Program-made: the position numbers and the translations under genes
Part shown: in pieces, positions 44,713 to 53,428 of the stretch
Layout of the letters: the number at the start of each line of letters is the position of its first letter
Numbering within the stretch: the first letter of the stretch is position 1
Source: Clostridium fessum
GTDB lineage: Bacteria > Bacillota > Clostridia > Lachnospirales > Lachnospiraceae
Direction of reading: 5' to 3'
Length of the DNA stretch: 64,000 bases
NCBI RefSeq assembly: GCF_003024715.1
Contig: NZ_PYLO01000003.1
Coordinates: 310,001-374,000, forward strand
Notes under the pieces: generated by a model
Database searches by the model: none
Seen by the model: only the letters and a program-made list of their open reading frames with translations
What the model was told of the DNA's origin: nothing

Positions 44713-47358
44713 ATGAATGTCAAAAACAGAAAATGTATTCGAAAGCTCAGCTTAAAATCTCTTTATGCGAACCGTCGCCGCAATCTGATCGCTATTTTTG
44801 CCATTGCACTGACAACGCTGCTATTTACGTCCATGTTCACCATTGTCTTGTCGTTGAACGCCAGTTATGAAACCTACCAGTTTCGGCAGGTAGGTGGCTA
44901 TGCACACGGTACCTTTAAGGATGTTTCCCCCGAGCAGGCGGAACGTATCGCTGCCCACCCAAAGGTGAAGGCTGCGGGGGTACGGAAGGTAATCGGTATC
45001 ACTGCGGAGGGTGTCTTTTCCAAAACCCCTGCAGAGATCAGCTACATGGATGCCAACTGCACTAAATGGAGCTATGCAACCCCTACTACCGGACGGATGC
45101 CCGAAAGCGGCAAAGAGGTAGCCATGGATACGGCAGCGTTGCAGCTGCTTGGCGTAACGCCGGAGCTGGGCGCCGAGGTCACGGTTTCCTATTCCATTAC
45201 GGACAAGGATCAAACCGCCTTTACTGTAACAGATACCTTTACGCTGGTGGGCTATTGGGACTATGATGAACTAATGCCTGTTCATTACATCAACATCAGC
45301 CGTGATTACGCAGATGACATCGAAGCGCAGGCAGTGAAAACAGGTTTACAGCCTTTCCGCACCGATTTGAATGTCATGATGGCTTCCAGTACAAACATTC
45401 AAGGGCAGATGGAGCAGGTGGATACCGATCTCGGCTACACATGGGACAGCTATACCGATCCCAACAGCGTCCGGATCGGCGTCAACTGGGGATATACCTC
45501 ATCCCAGCTGGAGTCGCATCTCGATCCGGAACTTGTGATCGCCATAGCAGCTTTTTTGCTGCTGGTGATTTTCACCGGGTATCTTATCATCTATAACATT
45601 TTCCAGATCTCTGTTGCGGGGGATATCCGGTTTTACGGGCTTCTGAAAACCATTGGCACAACGCCCCGGCAGCTCAAACGCATCATTCGCCAGCAGGCAC
45701 TTCTGCTTTGTCTGATCGGCATTCCGGCGGGGCTGCTGTTGGGCTATGGCATTGGCGCTGTTCTGGTGCCTGTTGTCTTGCGCTCCACCCAGTTGGATGC
45801 AGGCATCACCACCATCAGCACTTCGCCTGTGATCTTTGTTGGCTCCGTGCTGTTTGCCCTGCTGACGGTGCTTTTGTCCTGCTCCAAGCCCGGGAAAATG
45901 GCAGCCAGGGTTTCTCCGGTGGAGGCTACCAAATATACAGATGCGATGCAGACCAAGAAAAAACAGCGCAGCACCCGGGGAGCGAAGCTCCATCAGATGG
46001 CCTTTGCCAATCTGGGACGAAACAAAAAAAAGACGGTGCTGGTGGTGGTGTCTCTGGCACTGTCGGTGACGCTGTTCAATGCACTGTGTGCCTTTGTGGG
46101 CGGCTTCAGCATGGAGAAGTATGTATCCTTCATGACCTGCGCCGATTTTATCGTCAGCACGCCCGACTATTTCCGTTACAACCCGGCAGATGAATTCATC
46201 ACGCCGGAACAGATCGAAGAGATCGCAGCAAACACAAAGTCCAGTCTTTCCGGCACGGGATATGCTGTGCGAAAACCCGTATATCTTTGGATGACGGAGG
46301 ATGCTCTGCGGCAGGACTATGCAAGGTACGAAAGTGCTGAGCAGTTGGACAGCCATATGAGCCGCATGGAGCACCGGGGCGATATGGTGATGGGAGATAC
46401 CAGAATCGAGGCTCTGGATAACAGCCTGTTTGACAAGCTGCAAGTGTTCGACGGAGATATTTCTCCTATGCTGGAGCCAAACAATAACGCTATTGCCATT
46501 GCGGTTTCCTTAGATGACTACGGTAATCTGCCCAATCCTGAATACTACCCCAAGGTGGGAGACACGATCACCGCCACCTATGCGGACGATGTGAAATATA
46601 TCGACAGCCGCACCGGGGAACTCCGCACCGAAGATACACCGGAGGAGTACTTTCAGGAAAAACTGTATGGAGCCAGAGATGTAGAGTACACGGTCTGCGC
46701 CTTGGTAGAGCTTCCGTATTCCATGAGTTATCGTTATGGTGGTATTGGATATGAGACAGTTTTGTCTGTGGATACCGCACAGAGGGACAGCGGCGGTGCG
46801 GCCATTCCGATGCTCTACCTGTTCGACACAGCAGACGACGCAGACGAGGCCGAAGCAGAGCAATATCTATCGAAGCTCACTGCCGGTGAGTTTTCACCCT
46901 TGATGTATGAAAGCAAGGCCACGGCTCGCTCTGAGTTTGCTCAGTTCCGGCAGATGTTCCTTCTGGTAGGTGGTATCCTCTGTGCTATCATCGGGCTGGT
47001 GGGACTCTTAAATTTCTTCAACGCCATGATGACCAGTATTCTTTCCCGCCGCCGTGAATTTGCTGTGCTTCAGGCTGTAGGAATGACGAACCGGCAGCTC
47101 AAAACCATGCTGATCTACGAGGGATTGTTTTACGCAATGTCCTCCGTATCGGCGGCCTTTATTCTGTCGCTGGCGGTGGGACCTCTTGCAGGAAAAATGC
47201 TGGGCAGTATGTTCTGGTTCTTTGAGTATCGATTCACCATTCTGCCTGTCCTGCTGACAATTCCGGTATTTCTTCTGCTGGGGTGGCTGATTCCTTGCAT
47301 GATGTATGACAATGCAGCGAAATGCAGTGTTGTAGAGCAATTAAGGGATGCTCAATAA
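44713..47358 (+). CDS. FtsX-type ABC permease with two MacB-like modules
   Basis: About 881 residues from ATG 44713 (CGGGAGGTGGCTACG ahead; a GTG nine bases earlier falls in the ribosome site). One membrane helix near residue 20-45 (LIAIFAIALTTLLFTSMFTI), a large extracellular domain to about 275, three helices at about 278-400, a further helix near 450, a second external domain, and three C-terminal helices after 750 (GLVGLLNFFNAMMTSILSRR). Two FtsX domains in one chain fits the lantibiotic/antimicrobial peptide transport class rather than the shorter Bce type. Probable peptide-resistance cargo; the substrate is not known. Confidence 0.88.
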   Translation: MNVKNRKCIRKLSLKSLYANRRRNLIAIFAIALTTLLFTSMFTIVLSLNASYETYQFRQVGGYAHGTFKDVSPEQAERIAAHPKVKAAGVRKVIGITAEGVFSKTPAEISYMDANCTKWSYATPTTGRMPESGKEVAMDTAALQLLGVTPELGAEVTVSYSITDKDQTAFTVTDTFTLVGYWDYDELMPVHYINISRDYADDIEAQAVKTGLQPFRTDLNVMMASSTNIQGQMEQVDTDLGYTWDSYTDPNSVRIGVNWGYTSSQLESHLDPELVIAIAAFLLLVIFTGYLIIYNIFQISVAGDIRFYGLLKTIGTTPRQLKRIIRQQALLLCLIGIPAGLLLGYGIGAVLVPVVLRSTQLDAGITTISTSPVIFVGSVLFALLTVLLSCSKPGKMAARVSPVEATKYTDAMQTKKKQRSTRGAKLHQMAFANLGRNKKKTVLVVVSLALSVTLFNALCAFVGGFSMEKYVSFMTCADFIVSTPDYFRYNPADEFITPEQIEEIAANTKSSLSGTGYAVRKPVYLWMTEDALRQDYARYESAEQLDSHMSRMEHRGDMVMGDTRIEALDNSLFDKLQVFDGDISPMLEPNNNAIAIAVSLDDYGNLPNPEYYPKVGDTITATYADDVKYIDSRTGELRTEDTPEEYFQEKLYGARDVEYTVCALVELPYSMSYRYGGIGYETVLSVDTAQRDSGGAAIPMLYLFDTADDADEAEAEQYLSKLTAGEFSPLMYESKATARSEFAQFRQMFLLVGGILCAIIGLVGLLNFFNAMMTSILSRRREFAVLQAVGMTNRQLKTMLIYEGLFYAMSSVSAAFILSLAVGPLAGKMLGSMFWFFEYRFTILPVLLTIPVFLLLGWLIPCMMYDNAAKCSVVEQLRDAQ

Positions 47359-47369
47359 CTGTTAAGCAA

Positions 47370-47408
47370 AAAACGGCCCTCTGCCAAGGAAAAGGCAGAG
47401 GGCTGAGT
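47370..47408. terminator. Bidirectional terminator after the ABC permease
   Basis: GCCCTCTGCC and GGCAGAGGGC form a perfect 10-bp stem around AAGGAAAA, with GAGTTTTAAT to the right and CGTTTTTTG on the minus strand. It ends both the rightward cargo operon and the leftward DUF6061 gene. Confidence 0.9.
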
Positions 47409-47409
47409 T

Positions 47410-47655
47410 TTAATCTAAGGGTTTACATTCAGTTACAGTTTTTAGATAAATTTCGGGATCACCGTTCAAGATCAAGTCTGCATATCCAACCGGATCATTG
47501 TAGATTAGATAATCCAGTTCTGACCGTTGATACATATTGTCAGCAACCTCATTCTCCACGGCGATGGTATCAATGGCAATCATGCTGCCATCTAAAAATT
47601 TCAGTTCCACACAAGCGGTATCCATGTTAAACTCACAAGAAATCAATCTATCCAT
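47410..47655 (-). CDS. DUF6061-type small protein
   Basis: An 81-residue protein: MDRLISCEFNMDTACVELKF, DGSMIAIDTIAVENEVADNM, then YQRSELDYLIYNDPVGYADL. Acidic, mixed alpha/beta, matching the small DUF6061 family of Lachnospiraceae. GGAGGTTTCTT precedes the ATG. It begins 24 bases after the rlmD-type gene on the same strand and ends in the shared terminator, so it could be chromosomal and co-transcribed with rlmD, or the last gene of element 2. Confidence 0.7.
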   Translation of the reverse strand: MDRLISCEFNMDTACVELKFLDGSMIAIDTIAVENEVADNMYQRSELDYLIYNDPVGYADLILNGDPEIYLKTVTECKPLD

Positions 47656-47679
47656 AAGAAACCTCCATTTTGCGGGATG

Positions 47680-49359
47680 TTAGATCATCCCAAAATATTT
47701 GAATGCTTCTCGGATTGCTTTCTCTTTTTCCGGCGGACACTGGGGCTGTCTGGAATCCTCGGACTTCGGCAGATTATAGTTCTTACCAACCCCAATCCCA
47801 CATTTTCGTTTAATCTGTGAGATATAGAGGTTGGACACCTTTAACCCGGTATGCTCCAACACATACTCCTTGATCTGCGGATAGGTTGCCCCATCCTGAA
47901 ATTCGGACATATCCATATCTTCCAAAGAGAACTCAACCCGAATCTTTTTCGAGTCGACTTCGCCCTTGGAAAGCAAGACAACCGTCTCAACATGCCCCGT
48001 CCACCCAAACAAATCCACCGGCCATGCTTCTTTCGCCCGATAACCATGCTTTGCGAATACTTTCAAATCGCGTGCCAATGTATCCGGACCGCAGGAGATG
48101 TATACCACCCGTTTCGGCTGCATAAGGGCTACCGCGTCGATAAATTCTTCGGTACTTCCGCTTCTCGGCGGATCCATGAAAACGACGTCGGCGCTCTCGC
48201 TGCGGGCTGCCATATGAGACATGAACCGTCCGGCGTCATTGCAGAAGAACTGTGCATTGGTGATGCCGTTCTTCTTCGCATTCTGCACTGCATCCCGCAC
48301 TGCATCCTGATTTAACTCTACGCCGATAACTTTGCCCGCGTGTTTGCTGGCAATGAGACCGATCGTACCAATACCGCAATAAGCATCCAGTACCGTCTCC
48401 TTGCCTGTAAGTCCTGCCAGTTCCATCGCTTTTCCGTACAGCTTCTCAGTCTGAACTGAGTTAATCTGATAGAAGGAACGGGACGAAATACGGAACCGGA
48501 GTCCGCAGAGTTCATCTTCGATATATCCTTTTCCATACAGTACATGTTCTTTGTCCCCCAGTACCATACTGGTGCTTCTGCCGTTGATATTCTGGACAAT
48601 CGTAGTAATTTCCGGGTGCTTTTCACGAAGCGCCTTGACGAAATTGTTCTTCGACGGGAATACCGGGGATGCTGTCACCAAAACGACCAGAATCTCGCCG
48701 GTTGTGAAGCCGCGGCGAATCAATACATGACGCAGCAGACCGTATCCGGTGTCCTCATCAAAAACACGGATCTTGAACGAACGAAGCATACTCCGGATCG
48801 TCACGATGATCTCGTCTGCTTTCTGATCCTCAATCAGACAGGAATCCACCGGAAGAATCCGATGTGTCCCCTCTTTGTAAATGCCAGAAATCGGATTGTT
48901 TTTCCGATCCAATCCAAATACCGCATGAACTTTATTGCGGTAATGATACGGCTCTTCCATTCCAATGATCGGACGAACCGGACAGACACCGCCCAGCAGT
49001 TCTTCCATGCGCTTCTGTTTTTCTTTTAACTGCTGATCATAGGTTAAATGGAGATACTGACAGCCACCGCACTCACGGTAAATCGGACATTTTATTTTTC
49101 CACGCTGTCCACCACGAACCGTTTTCTGACCATCTTTTTCCCCTACATTTCGTTTCCTGTCCCCATGTGTGCCCCATTTATCCTCAACTCCAGACACTTT
49201 ACGGGCAGATTTTCCCTGTTTTTCCCCATTGACTCCCACTTTTGCACTATTCTTGGAAAATCCAGTTGTTTTCTCCCCCCGGCCAAACGATTTCTTTCCT
49301 TCCGTTCTTTTTCCATCAGAACCATTCCCTGCCGTCTTTTTCCATCCTGTTTCTTTCAT
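47680..49359 (-). CDS. rlmD: 23S rRNA (uracil-5-)-methyltransferase, RlmD/TrmA-type, with basic N-terminal extension
   Basis: A 559-residue protein. From about residue 90: iron-sulfur cluster cysteines in CPIYRECGGCQYLHL, SAM-binding DAYCGIGTIGLIA, DPPRSGSTEEF, and the catalytic-cysteine motif VYISCGPDTLARDL. It methylates a uridine of 23S rRNA (exact site uncertain). The first ~85 residues are a Lys/Gly/Arg/Ser-rich low-complexity tail in place of a clear TRAM domain. An extra 80-residue C-terminal segment (YVLEHTGLKVSNLYISQIKR) is seen in clostridial members. First gene of normal chromosome after the elements. Confidence 0.9.
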   Translation of the reverse strand: MKETGWKKTAGNGSDGKRTEGKKSFGRGEKTTGFSKNSAKVGVNGEKQGKSARKVSGVEDKWGTHGDRKRNVGEKDGQKTVRGGQRGKIKCPIYRECGGCQYLHLTYDQQLKEKQKRMEELLGGVCPVRPIIGMEEPYHYRNKVHAVFGLDRKNNPISGIYKEGTHRILPVDSCLIEDQKADEIIVTIRSMLRSFKIRVFDEDTGYGLLRHVLIRRGFTTGEILVVLVTASPVFPSKNNFVKALREKHPEITTIVQNINGRSTSMVLGDKEHVLYGKGYIEDELCGLRFRISSRSFYQINSVQTEKLYGKAMELAGLTGKETVLDAYCGIGTIGLIASKHAGKVIGVELNQDAVRDAVQNAKKNGITNAQFFCNDAGRFMSHMAARSESADVVFMDPPRSGSTEEFIDAVALMQPKRVVYISCGPDTLARDLKVFAKHGYRAKEAWPVDLFGWTGHVETVVLLSKGEVDSKKIRVEFSLEDMDMSEFQDGATYPQIKEYVLEHTGLKVSNLYISQIKRKCGIGVGKNYNLPKSEDSRQPQCPPEKEKAIREAFKYFGMI

Positions 49360-49391
49360 TTTTTCTCACACTTTCTTTCTTCGCTTATCTT

Positions 49392-50774
49392 CTACGCCTC
49401 TCCCAACTCTGCTTCCGTCTTCACGCCCTTAAAATTCTTCTTCCAACGTTCTTTCTTAAAATGCACCGCGTAAATGAGTCCGCGCACGCATTCATCGGCT
49501 GCCATTGCGATCCAGACGCCTTCCAGCCCCCAGCCGAGCTTGCTGCCGAGCAACCAGGAGCCGGCGGCAGCTACGACCCACTGGAAGGTGATTCCGACCG
49601 TGGTCGGGGTCAGGACATCGCCGACCGCAATCAGGCATTTGGTCATAACAATGTTGACCGCGCGCCCGATCTCCAGCACAATCTCAATCACCAGAATCCG
49701 CCGTCCAAGCGCAATGATCTCCGGGTTGTCTGTGAAAATCAGGAAAATGTATTTGCCTCCCAGGCACATCAGCACCGCCATCCCGACACACGCCGCAATC
49801 GCAACCTTCAGTGTCGCATTCACTCGTTTCTGTATATCATTCAGACGGCGCGCTCCGATCAGGTAGCCCAGCACAATCTGGGTTGCCGTCGCGATCGCCA
49901 TCGCATAAACATAATCAATATTGGCAAAAATCGTACAATATCCCTTGGTTACAGTAACCAGAGTGCCAAAGGAATTAACAATTCCCAGAATCATCATCTG
50001 GGAGAGATTGTACGAAAAACTTTCGACCCCCGTCGGAATTGCCAACAGGCAGAGATTTTTTAAAATCTGCACCGGAAATGGACGCAGATAACTCATTCCC
50101 ATTTTGACGCGGCGGCTCTTGAAAAACATTCCGATCATCAATGCCAGACCAACTAACTTACTGATATCCGTCGAGATCGCCGCTCCGACCGCCCCAAGCT
50201 GCGGCATTCCGAACCAGCCGTTGATTAAAATCGCATTTCCCACAATATTCATGGCATTCATGATAACTGATATAATCATGACTTCCTTTACCATGGCAAA
50301 TGCGCGGATCATCGCTGAGAAGGTCAGATAAAGTCCCTGCACCAGAATAAATGCGCCGACAATCAGCAGATACAGCGACGCCTCATCAAAAACCTCCTCC
50401 GGCACATGGATCGCCCGGTAAAGCGGCGTGTGCCCGGCAAAAACCAGAATCGTTGCCGCAAGACTGACGCCGCCGATCAGCACGAGCGAGACCATGCAGG
50501 TCCGGGATGCATTTTTTTCATCCTGCGCGCCCAGATACTGGGACAAAATCACAGTAACCGCCGTCGATGCCATGCTCAGCACGATAATCACCAAGTTCAT
50601 GATCTGGTTCGCATTGACAATCGCCGCCACCGAGGGCTGCGACACCCGGCTTACCATCATCTGATCGACGTTTCCGACCAAAAGCTGCAATAACAGTTCC
50701 ACGAAGATCGGCAGCGACATCAGAAATAAATTCCGGTTCGTATTCATTTTGTCAATATCATTTTGATATTTCAT
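49392..50774 (-). CDS. MATE-family efflux transporter
   Basis: A 460-residue membrane protein with about 12 hydrophobic segments, starting NRNLFLMSLPIFVELLLQLL. Characteristic MATE features: VGNVDQMMVSRVSQPSVAAI in helix 2, IVLSMASTAVTVILSQYLGA, and the second-half repeat ATQIVLGYLIGARRLND. It exports organic cations or drugs with Na+ or H+ (substrate unknown). Separated from the upstream kinase-like gene by a hairpin terminator and from the rlmD gene by 32 bases. Confidence 0.93.
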   Translation of the reverse strand: MKYQNDIDKMNTNRNLFLMSLPIFVELLLQLLVGNVDQMMVSRVSQPSVAAIVNANQIMNLVIIVLSMASTAVTVILSQYLGAQDEKNASRTCMVSLVLIGGVSLAATILVFAGHTPLYRAIHVPEEVFDEASLYLLIVGAFILVQGLYLTFSAMIRAFAMVKEVMIISVIMNAMNIVGNAILINGWFGMPQLGAVGAAISTDISKLVGLALMIGMFFKSRRVKMGMSYLRPFPVQILKNLCLLAIPTGVESFSYNLSQMMILGIVNSFGTLVTVTKGYCTIFANIDYVYAMAIATATQIVLGYLIGARRLNDIQKRVNATLKVAIAACVGMAVLMCLGGKYIFLIFTDNPEIIALGRRILVIEIVLEIGRAVNIVMTKCLIAVGDVLTPTTVGITFQWVVAAAGSWLLGSKLGWGLEGVWIAMAADECVRGLIYAVHFKKERWKKNFKGVKTEAELGEA

Positions 50775-50806
50775 ATTTTCCCCTTACTTGTAATAATAGC
50801 AAAACA

Positions 50807-50854
50807 GCACATACAGCCGTCCAAACACTCTCGTATTCGCCCGGCTGTATGTGC
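50807..50854 (-). terminator. Terminator between the kinase-like and MATE genes
   Basis: GCACATACAGCCG (50807-50819) and CGGCTGTATGTGC (50842-50854) are exact inverse repeats of 13 bp. Leftward the stem is followed by TGTTTTGCTATTATT. It would end the transcript of the cytidylate-kinase-like gene. Confidence 0.75.
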
Positions 50855-50905
50855 CATTTTACACGATACTATATTGAATTGCAAGTGGAAGTCATTCTTT
50901 TTCCC

Positions 50906-51538
50906 TTACAAAAGCCCCCTCATTTTTAAATAATCCTTAATCAACTGAACCGCCCCGTCCACACCAATCTGTGTCGTATTAATCAAAAGGTCGTAGTTCT
51001 CCGGCTTCTCCCAGTCGCGCCCTGCATAATAACGATTATAATCGCGGCGTTCCCGGTCGATCCGGTGGATATTTTTGAGGACATCTTTGTCCGCGTAGAG
51101 ATTCCGCTCACGCACGCGCTCCTCGCGCACCTTGATATCCGCGTAGAGGAACACGCGAATCAGTCCCTCGGTGCCGTCCAGCACATAATCCGCGCAGCGG
51201 CCGATGATGACGCAGGATTCCTCCGCCGCCAGCTTCCGGATCACTTCCGACTGGAAGCGAAACAGATTGTCGGCTGAAATGAGATCGGAACCGAACGACG
51301 GTGCGCCCTTTTCCGGTGTCAATGTATTGATAATCTTGTATAAAAGCCGGTTGCCCGCCTTCTCGTCTGCCAGATGGAAATAGCTCTCTTTGATACCGCT
51401 CTCATCTGAGTTCATACGGAGAATGTTCTTATCATAAAAACTGATCCCCAGATCTTCCGCCAACTTTTTGCCCGTATCCGCACCGCCGCTTCCATACTGC
51501 CTCGCAATCGTGATGATAATTTTTTTCTTCTCTGACAT
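50906..51538 (-). CDS. Cytidylate-kinase-like family protein
   Basis: A 210-residue protein opening KIIITIARQYGSGGADTGKK, the variant nucleotide-binding start of the cytidylate-kinase-like family (Cytidylate_kin2). Other conserved parts: CVIIGRCADYVL, VFLYADIKVREERV, RDYNRYYAGRDWEKPENYDL and the C-terminal YLKMRGLL. It is a P-loop NTPase; real substrates are not established for this family. Unlikely to be the essential CMP kinase. Confidence 0.88.
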   Translation of the reverse strand: MSEKKKIIITIARQYGSGGADTGKKLAEDLGISFYDKNILRMNSDESGIKESYFHLADEKAGNRLLYKIINTLTPEKGAPSFGSDLISADNLFRFQSEVIRKLAAEESCVIIGRCADYVLDGTEGLIRVFLYADIKVREERVRERNLYADKDVLKNIHRIDRERRDYNRYYAGRDWEKPENYDLLINTTQIGVDGAVQLIKDYLKMRGLL

Positions 51539-51708
51539 ACCAAACCCCTCCCTTTATCTACAAGAAAATGCATATTGCTTTCTATCTTCAGCATACCATA
51601 ATGAGGGGATTTTTTCCATTCATTTTTACAAAAAGCACAGCAAAAATCAATCAAATAAGTCATTCTATTCTTATTTTCAGATAGTGCCTGTTTTTCAGCT
51701 TTTCTCCC

Positions 51709-52509
51709 CTACTTCACCTCCCTCTCATACAAAAGCACCGTCGGAAATCCCGCCTTCCGCAGTTCCCGTTCCATCCGCACAGCGTTGTCGAGATTTTTAA
51801 ACGCACCGACCCGAAGCTTGAAATACGTCCCATCGTACACCAGAAATGCAGGGAATCCCATACGGCGCAGTTCTTCTAACTGCTGCTCTGCCAGCGATCG
51901 GATGCGGTACGCCCCCGTCTGGATCTGGTAATAATAGTCGCTCTCTTCCACCGGACGGCGATCCATGTCGTCATCGATTACATTTAGAATCCCAGATGCA
52001 ACCGCCGCCGCAATTTCGTCAAACTGCGCGTCAAACCGCTTGTTATCCTCCGGATTGTCGATAAATCCGACTTCAACCAGAACCGCCGGCATCTGCGTTT
52101 TCCGCAGCACAATCAAATCCGGGCGCTCGATCACGCCGAGATCCACATATCCGGTGCGCGCCAGCTCTCTCTGTATTGAATCCGCCAGCTGTTCTGATTC
52201 CCTGCCTGTCTTGTACACCAGCGTCATGACGCCCGAACCTTTTCCCGGCTCACTCGCCGCATTGCGGTGCAGGGAAACAAAATAGTCCGCGCCCGCCTCA
52301 TTTCCCATCTCTGCTTTCTGGTAGGGCGTGTCATAGACGTCCGTTGACCGCGTGTAGACGGCATTCACCCCATTTTCCTCGAGAATCCTCCCTACTGCCA
52401 GCGCCAGACGCAGGGTATCGTCCTTTTCCATCCGATCCTCAAATACTGCTCCCGGATCTTTCGTTCCGCCGTGCCCGGCATCTATCATCACTTTCTTTTT
52501 TTCTTCCAA
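51709..52509 (-). CDS. N-acetylmuramoyl-L-alanine amidase (amidase_3) with SPOR domain, no signal peptide
   Basis: A 266-residue protein. Residues 1-180: amidase_3 with zinc ligands in MIDAGHGGTKDPGAVFEDR (His13, Glu23), YFVSLHRNAASEPGKGSGV (His in SLHRN) and catalytic Glu in MPAVLVEVGFIDN. Residues about 195-265: SPOR-type repeats (YYQIQTGAYRIRSLAEQQL and YFKLRVGAFKNLDNAVRME). There is no signal peptide, as in CwlC-type mother-cell lytic amidases of spore formers, so a role in late sporulation or lysis is likely. It begins just downstream of dapF's terminator. Confidence 0.9.
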   Translation of the reverse strand: MEEKKKVMIDAGHGGTKDPGAVFEDRMEKDDTLRLALAVGRILEENGVNAVYTRSTDVYDTPYQKAEMGNEAGADYFVSLHRNAASEPGKGSGVMTLVYKTGRESEQLADSIQRELARTGYVDLGVIERPDLIVLRKTQMPAVLVEVGFIDNPEDNKRFDAQFDEIAAAVASGILNVIDDDMDRRPVEESDYYYQIQTGAYRIRSLAEQQLEELRRMGFPAFLVYDGTYFKLRVGAFKNLDNAVRMERELRKAGFPTVLLYEREVK

Positions 52510-52563
52510 AAGAAAAGACTCCTCTCACATATCGTTGTACTACTACCATATGTGAAAGAAGTC
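52508..52563 (-). terminator. Terminator after dapF
   Basis: GACTCCTCTCACATAT (52517-52532) pairs, two mismatches, with ATATGTGAAAGAAGTC (52548-52563). Leftward it is followed by TTTTCTTTT. It separates dapF from the amidase gene, whose ribosome site lies directly after. Confidence 0.75.
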
Positions 52564-52581
52564 CCAAAGTTTCCTGTTTAA

Positions 52582-53382
52582 TTATTCCTCATACTCCCCG
52601 CTAAACACTTCCACCGCCGGTCCAGTCATGAACACGCGGTTTTTCTCGCGGTCCCAGCGGATCTGCAGGCAGCCGCCCAGCAGCTCGACCTCAACCTCAT
52701 CCTCCGTATGCCCTGCCAGAATAGATGCAACGGCAACCGCGCAGGCACCTGTTCCACATGCCATCGTTTCGCCGGATCCGCGCTCCCAGACACGCATTTT
52801 TACGTGTGTGCGGTCAATGACCTTGACAAACTCGGTGTTGGTACGGTCCGGGAAACGCTTATGGAACTCGAATTTCGGTCCGATCGTCTCCAGATCCAAG
52901 GAATCAATCTCGTCCATAAACAGAACGGCGTGCGGATTTCCCATGGAAATTCCGGTAAATTCGTATTCCGTTCCATCTACCTCGATCTTCTCCGGAAGCT
53001 CGGAAGTCTGCTCCGGCTCGCCCATATCGACGGTGACCGCCGTTACTTTGCCATTTTCAACCTTCATATCCAGATATTTAATCCCGGACAATGTCTCAAC
53101 AGAAATCTGCGGCTTGTCCACGATATGGTGGTCATACGCATATTTTCCCACACAGCGGATGCCGTTGCCGCACATCGCGCCGCGGGAACCGTCCAGATTG
53201 TACATATCCATGCGGCAGTCTGCCACCTCGGATGGAGTAATCAGAATCAATCCGTCGGAACCAATTCCAAAATGGCGGTCACTGACGGCAATCGCCAACT
53301 TCTCCGGATCGTTTACCGTTTCTTCAAAACAGTTGACATAGACATAATCATTGCCAAGTCCCTGCATTTTTGTAAATTTCAT
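52582..53382 (-). CDS. dapF: Diaminopimelate epimerase
   Basis: A 266-residue enzyme converting LL-DAP to meso-DAP for lysine and peptidoglycan. Both catalytic cysteines are present: Cys71 in MCGNGIRCVGKY and Cys209 in ETMACGTGACAVA. Also KMQGLGNDYVYVNCF at the N-terminus and SMGNPHAVLF. Length is standard. It is the functional copy; the paralogue at 55555-56415 lacks both cysteines. Confidence 0.95.
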   Translation of the reverse strand: MKFTKMQGLGNDYVYVNCFEETVNDPEKLAIAVSDRHFGIGSDGLILITPSEVADCRMDMYNLDGSRGAMCGNGIRCVGKYAYDHHIVDKPQISVETLSGIKYLDMKVENGKVTAVTVDMGEPEQTSELPEKIEVDGTEYEFTGISMGNPHAVLFMDEIDSLDLETIGPKFEFHKRFPDRTNTEFVKVIDRTHVKMRVWERGSGETMACGTGACAVAVASILAGHTEDEVEVELLGGCLQIRWDREKNRVFMTGPAVEVFSGEYEE

Positions 53383-53428
53383 TGTTTTTACTGCTCCTTC
53401 TGCCTTTTTGATCCTATTTTAAAGGATC

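Larger units (their letters stand above)
32743..47360. mobile_element. Element 2: mobilizable element with serine recombinase and transporter cargo (limits approximate)
   Basis: A second self-consistent set: serine recombinase, XRE regulator, MobV relaxase with oriT, P4/D5-type helicase and CHC2 primase leftward; DUF6076, unknown, sigma-like, two-component and ABC genes rightward. It lies between the yjdF operon and the chromosomal rlmD-type gene. The left end is somewhere in 32440-32743, the right end in 47358-47680. Neither target duplication nor terminal repeats could be fixed. Confidence 0.7.

Noticed and set aside
45499-46443. Leftward open frame opposite the FtsX permease
   Set aside because: His/Gln/Arg-rich shadow translation with no domain and no ribosome site.
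49242-50063. Rightward open frame across the MATE gene
   Set aside because: Shadow of MATE and the rlmD-type start; no coding signals.
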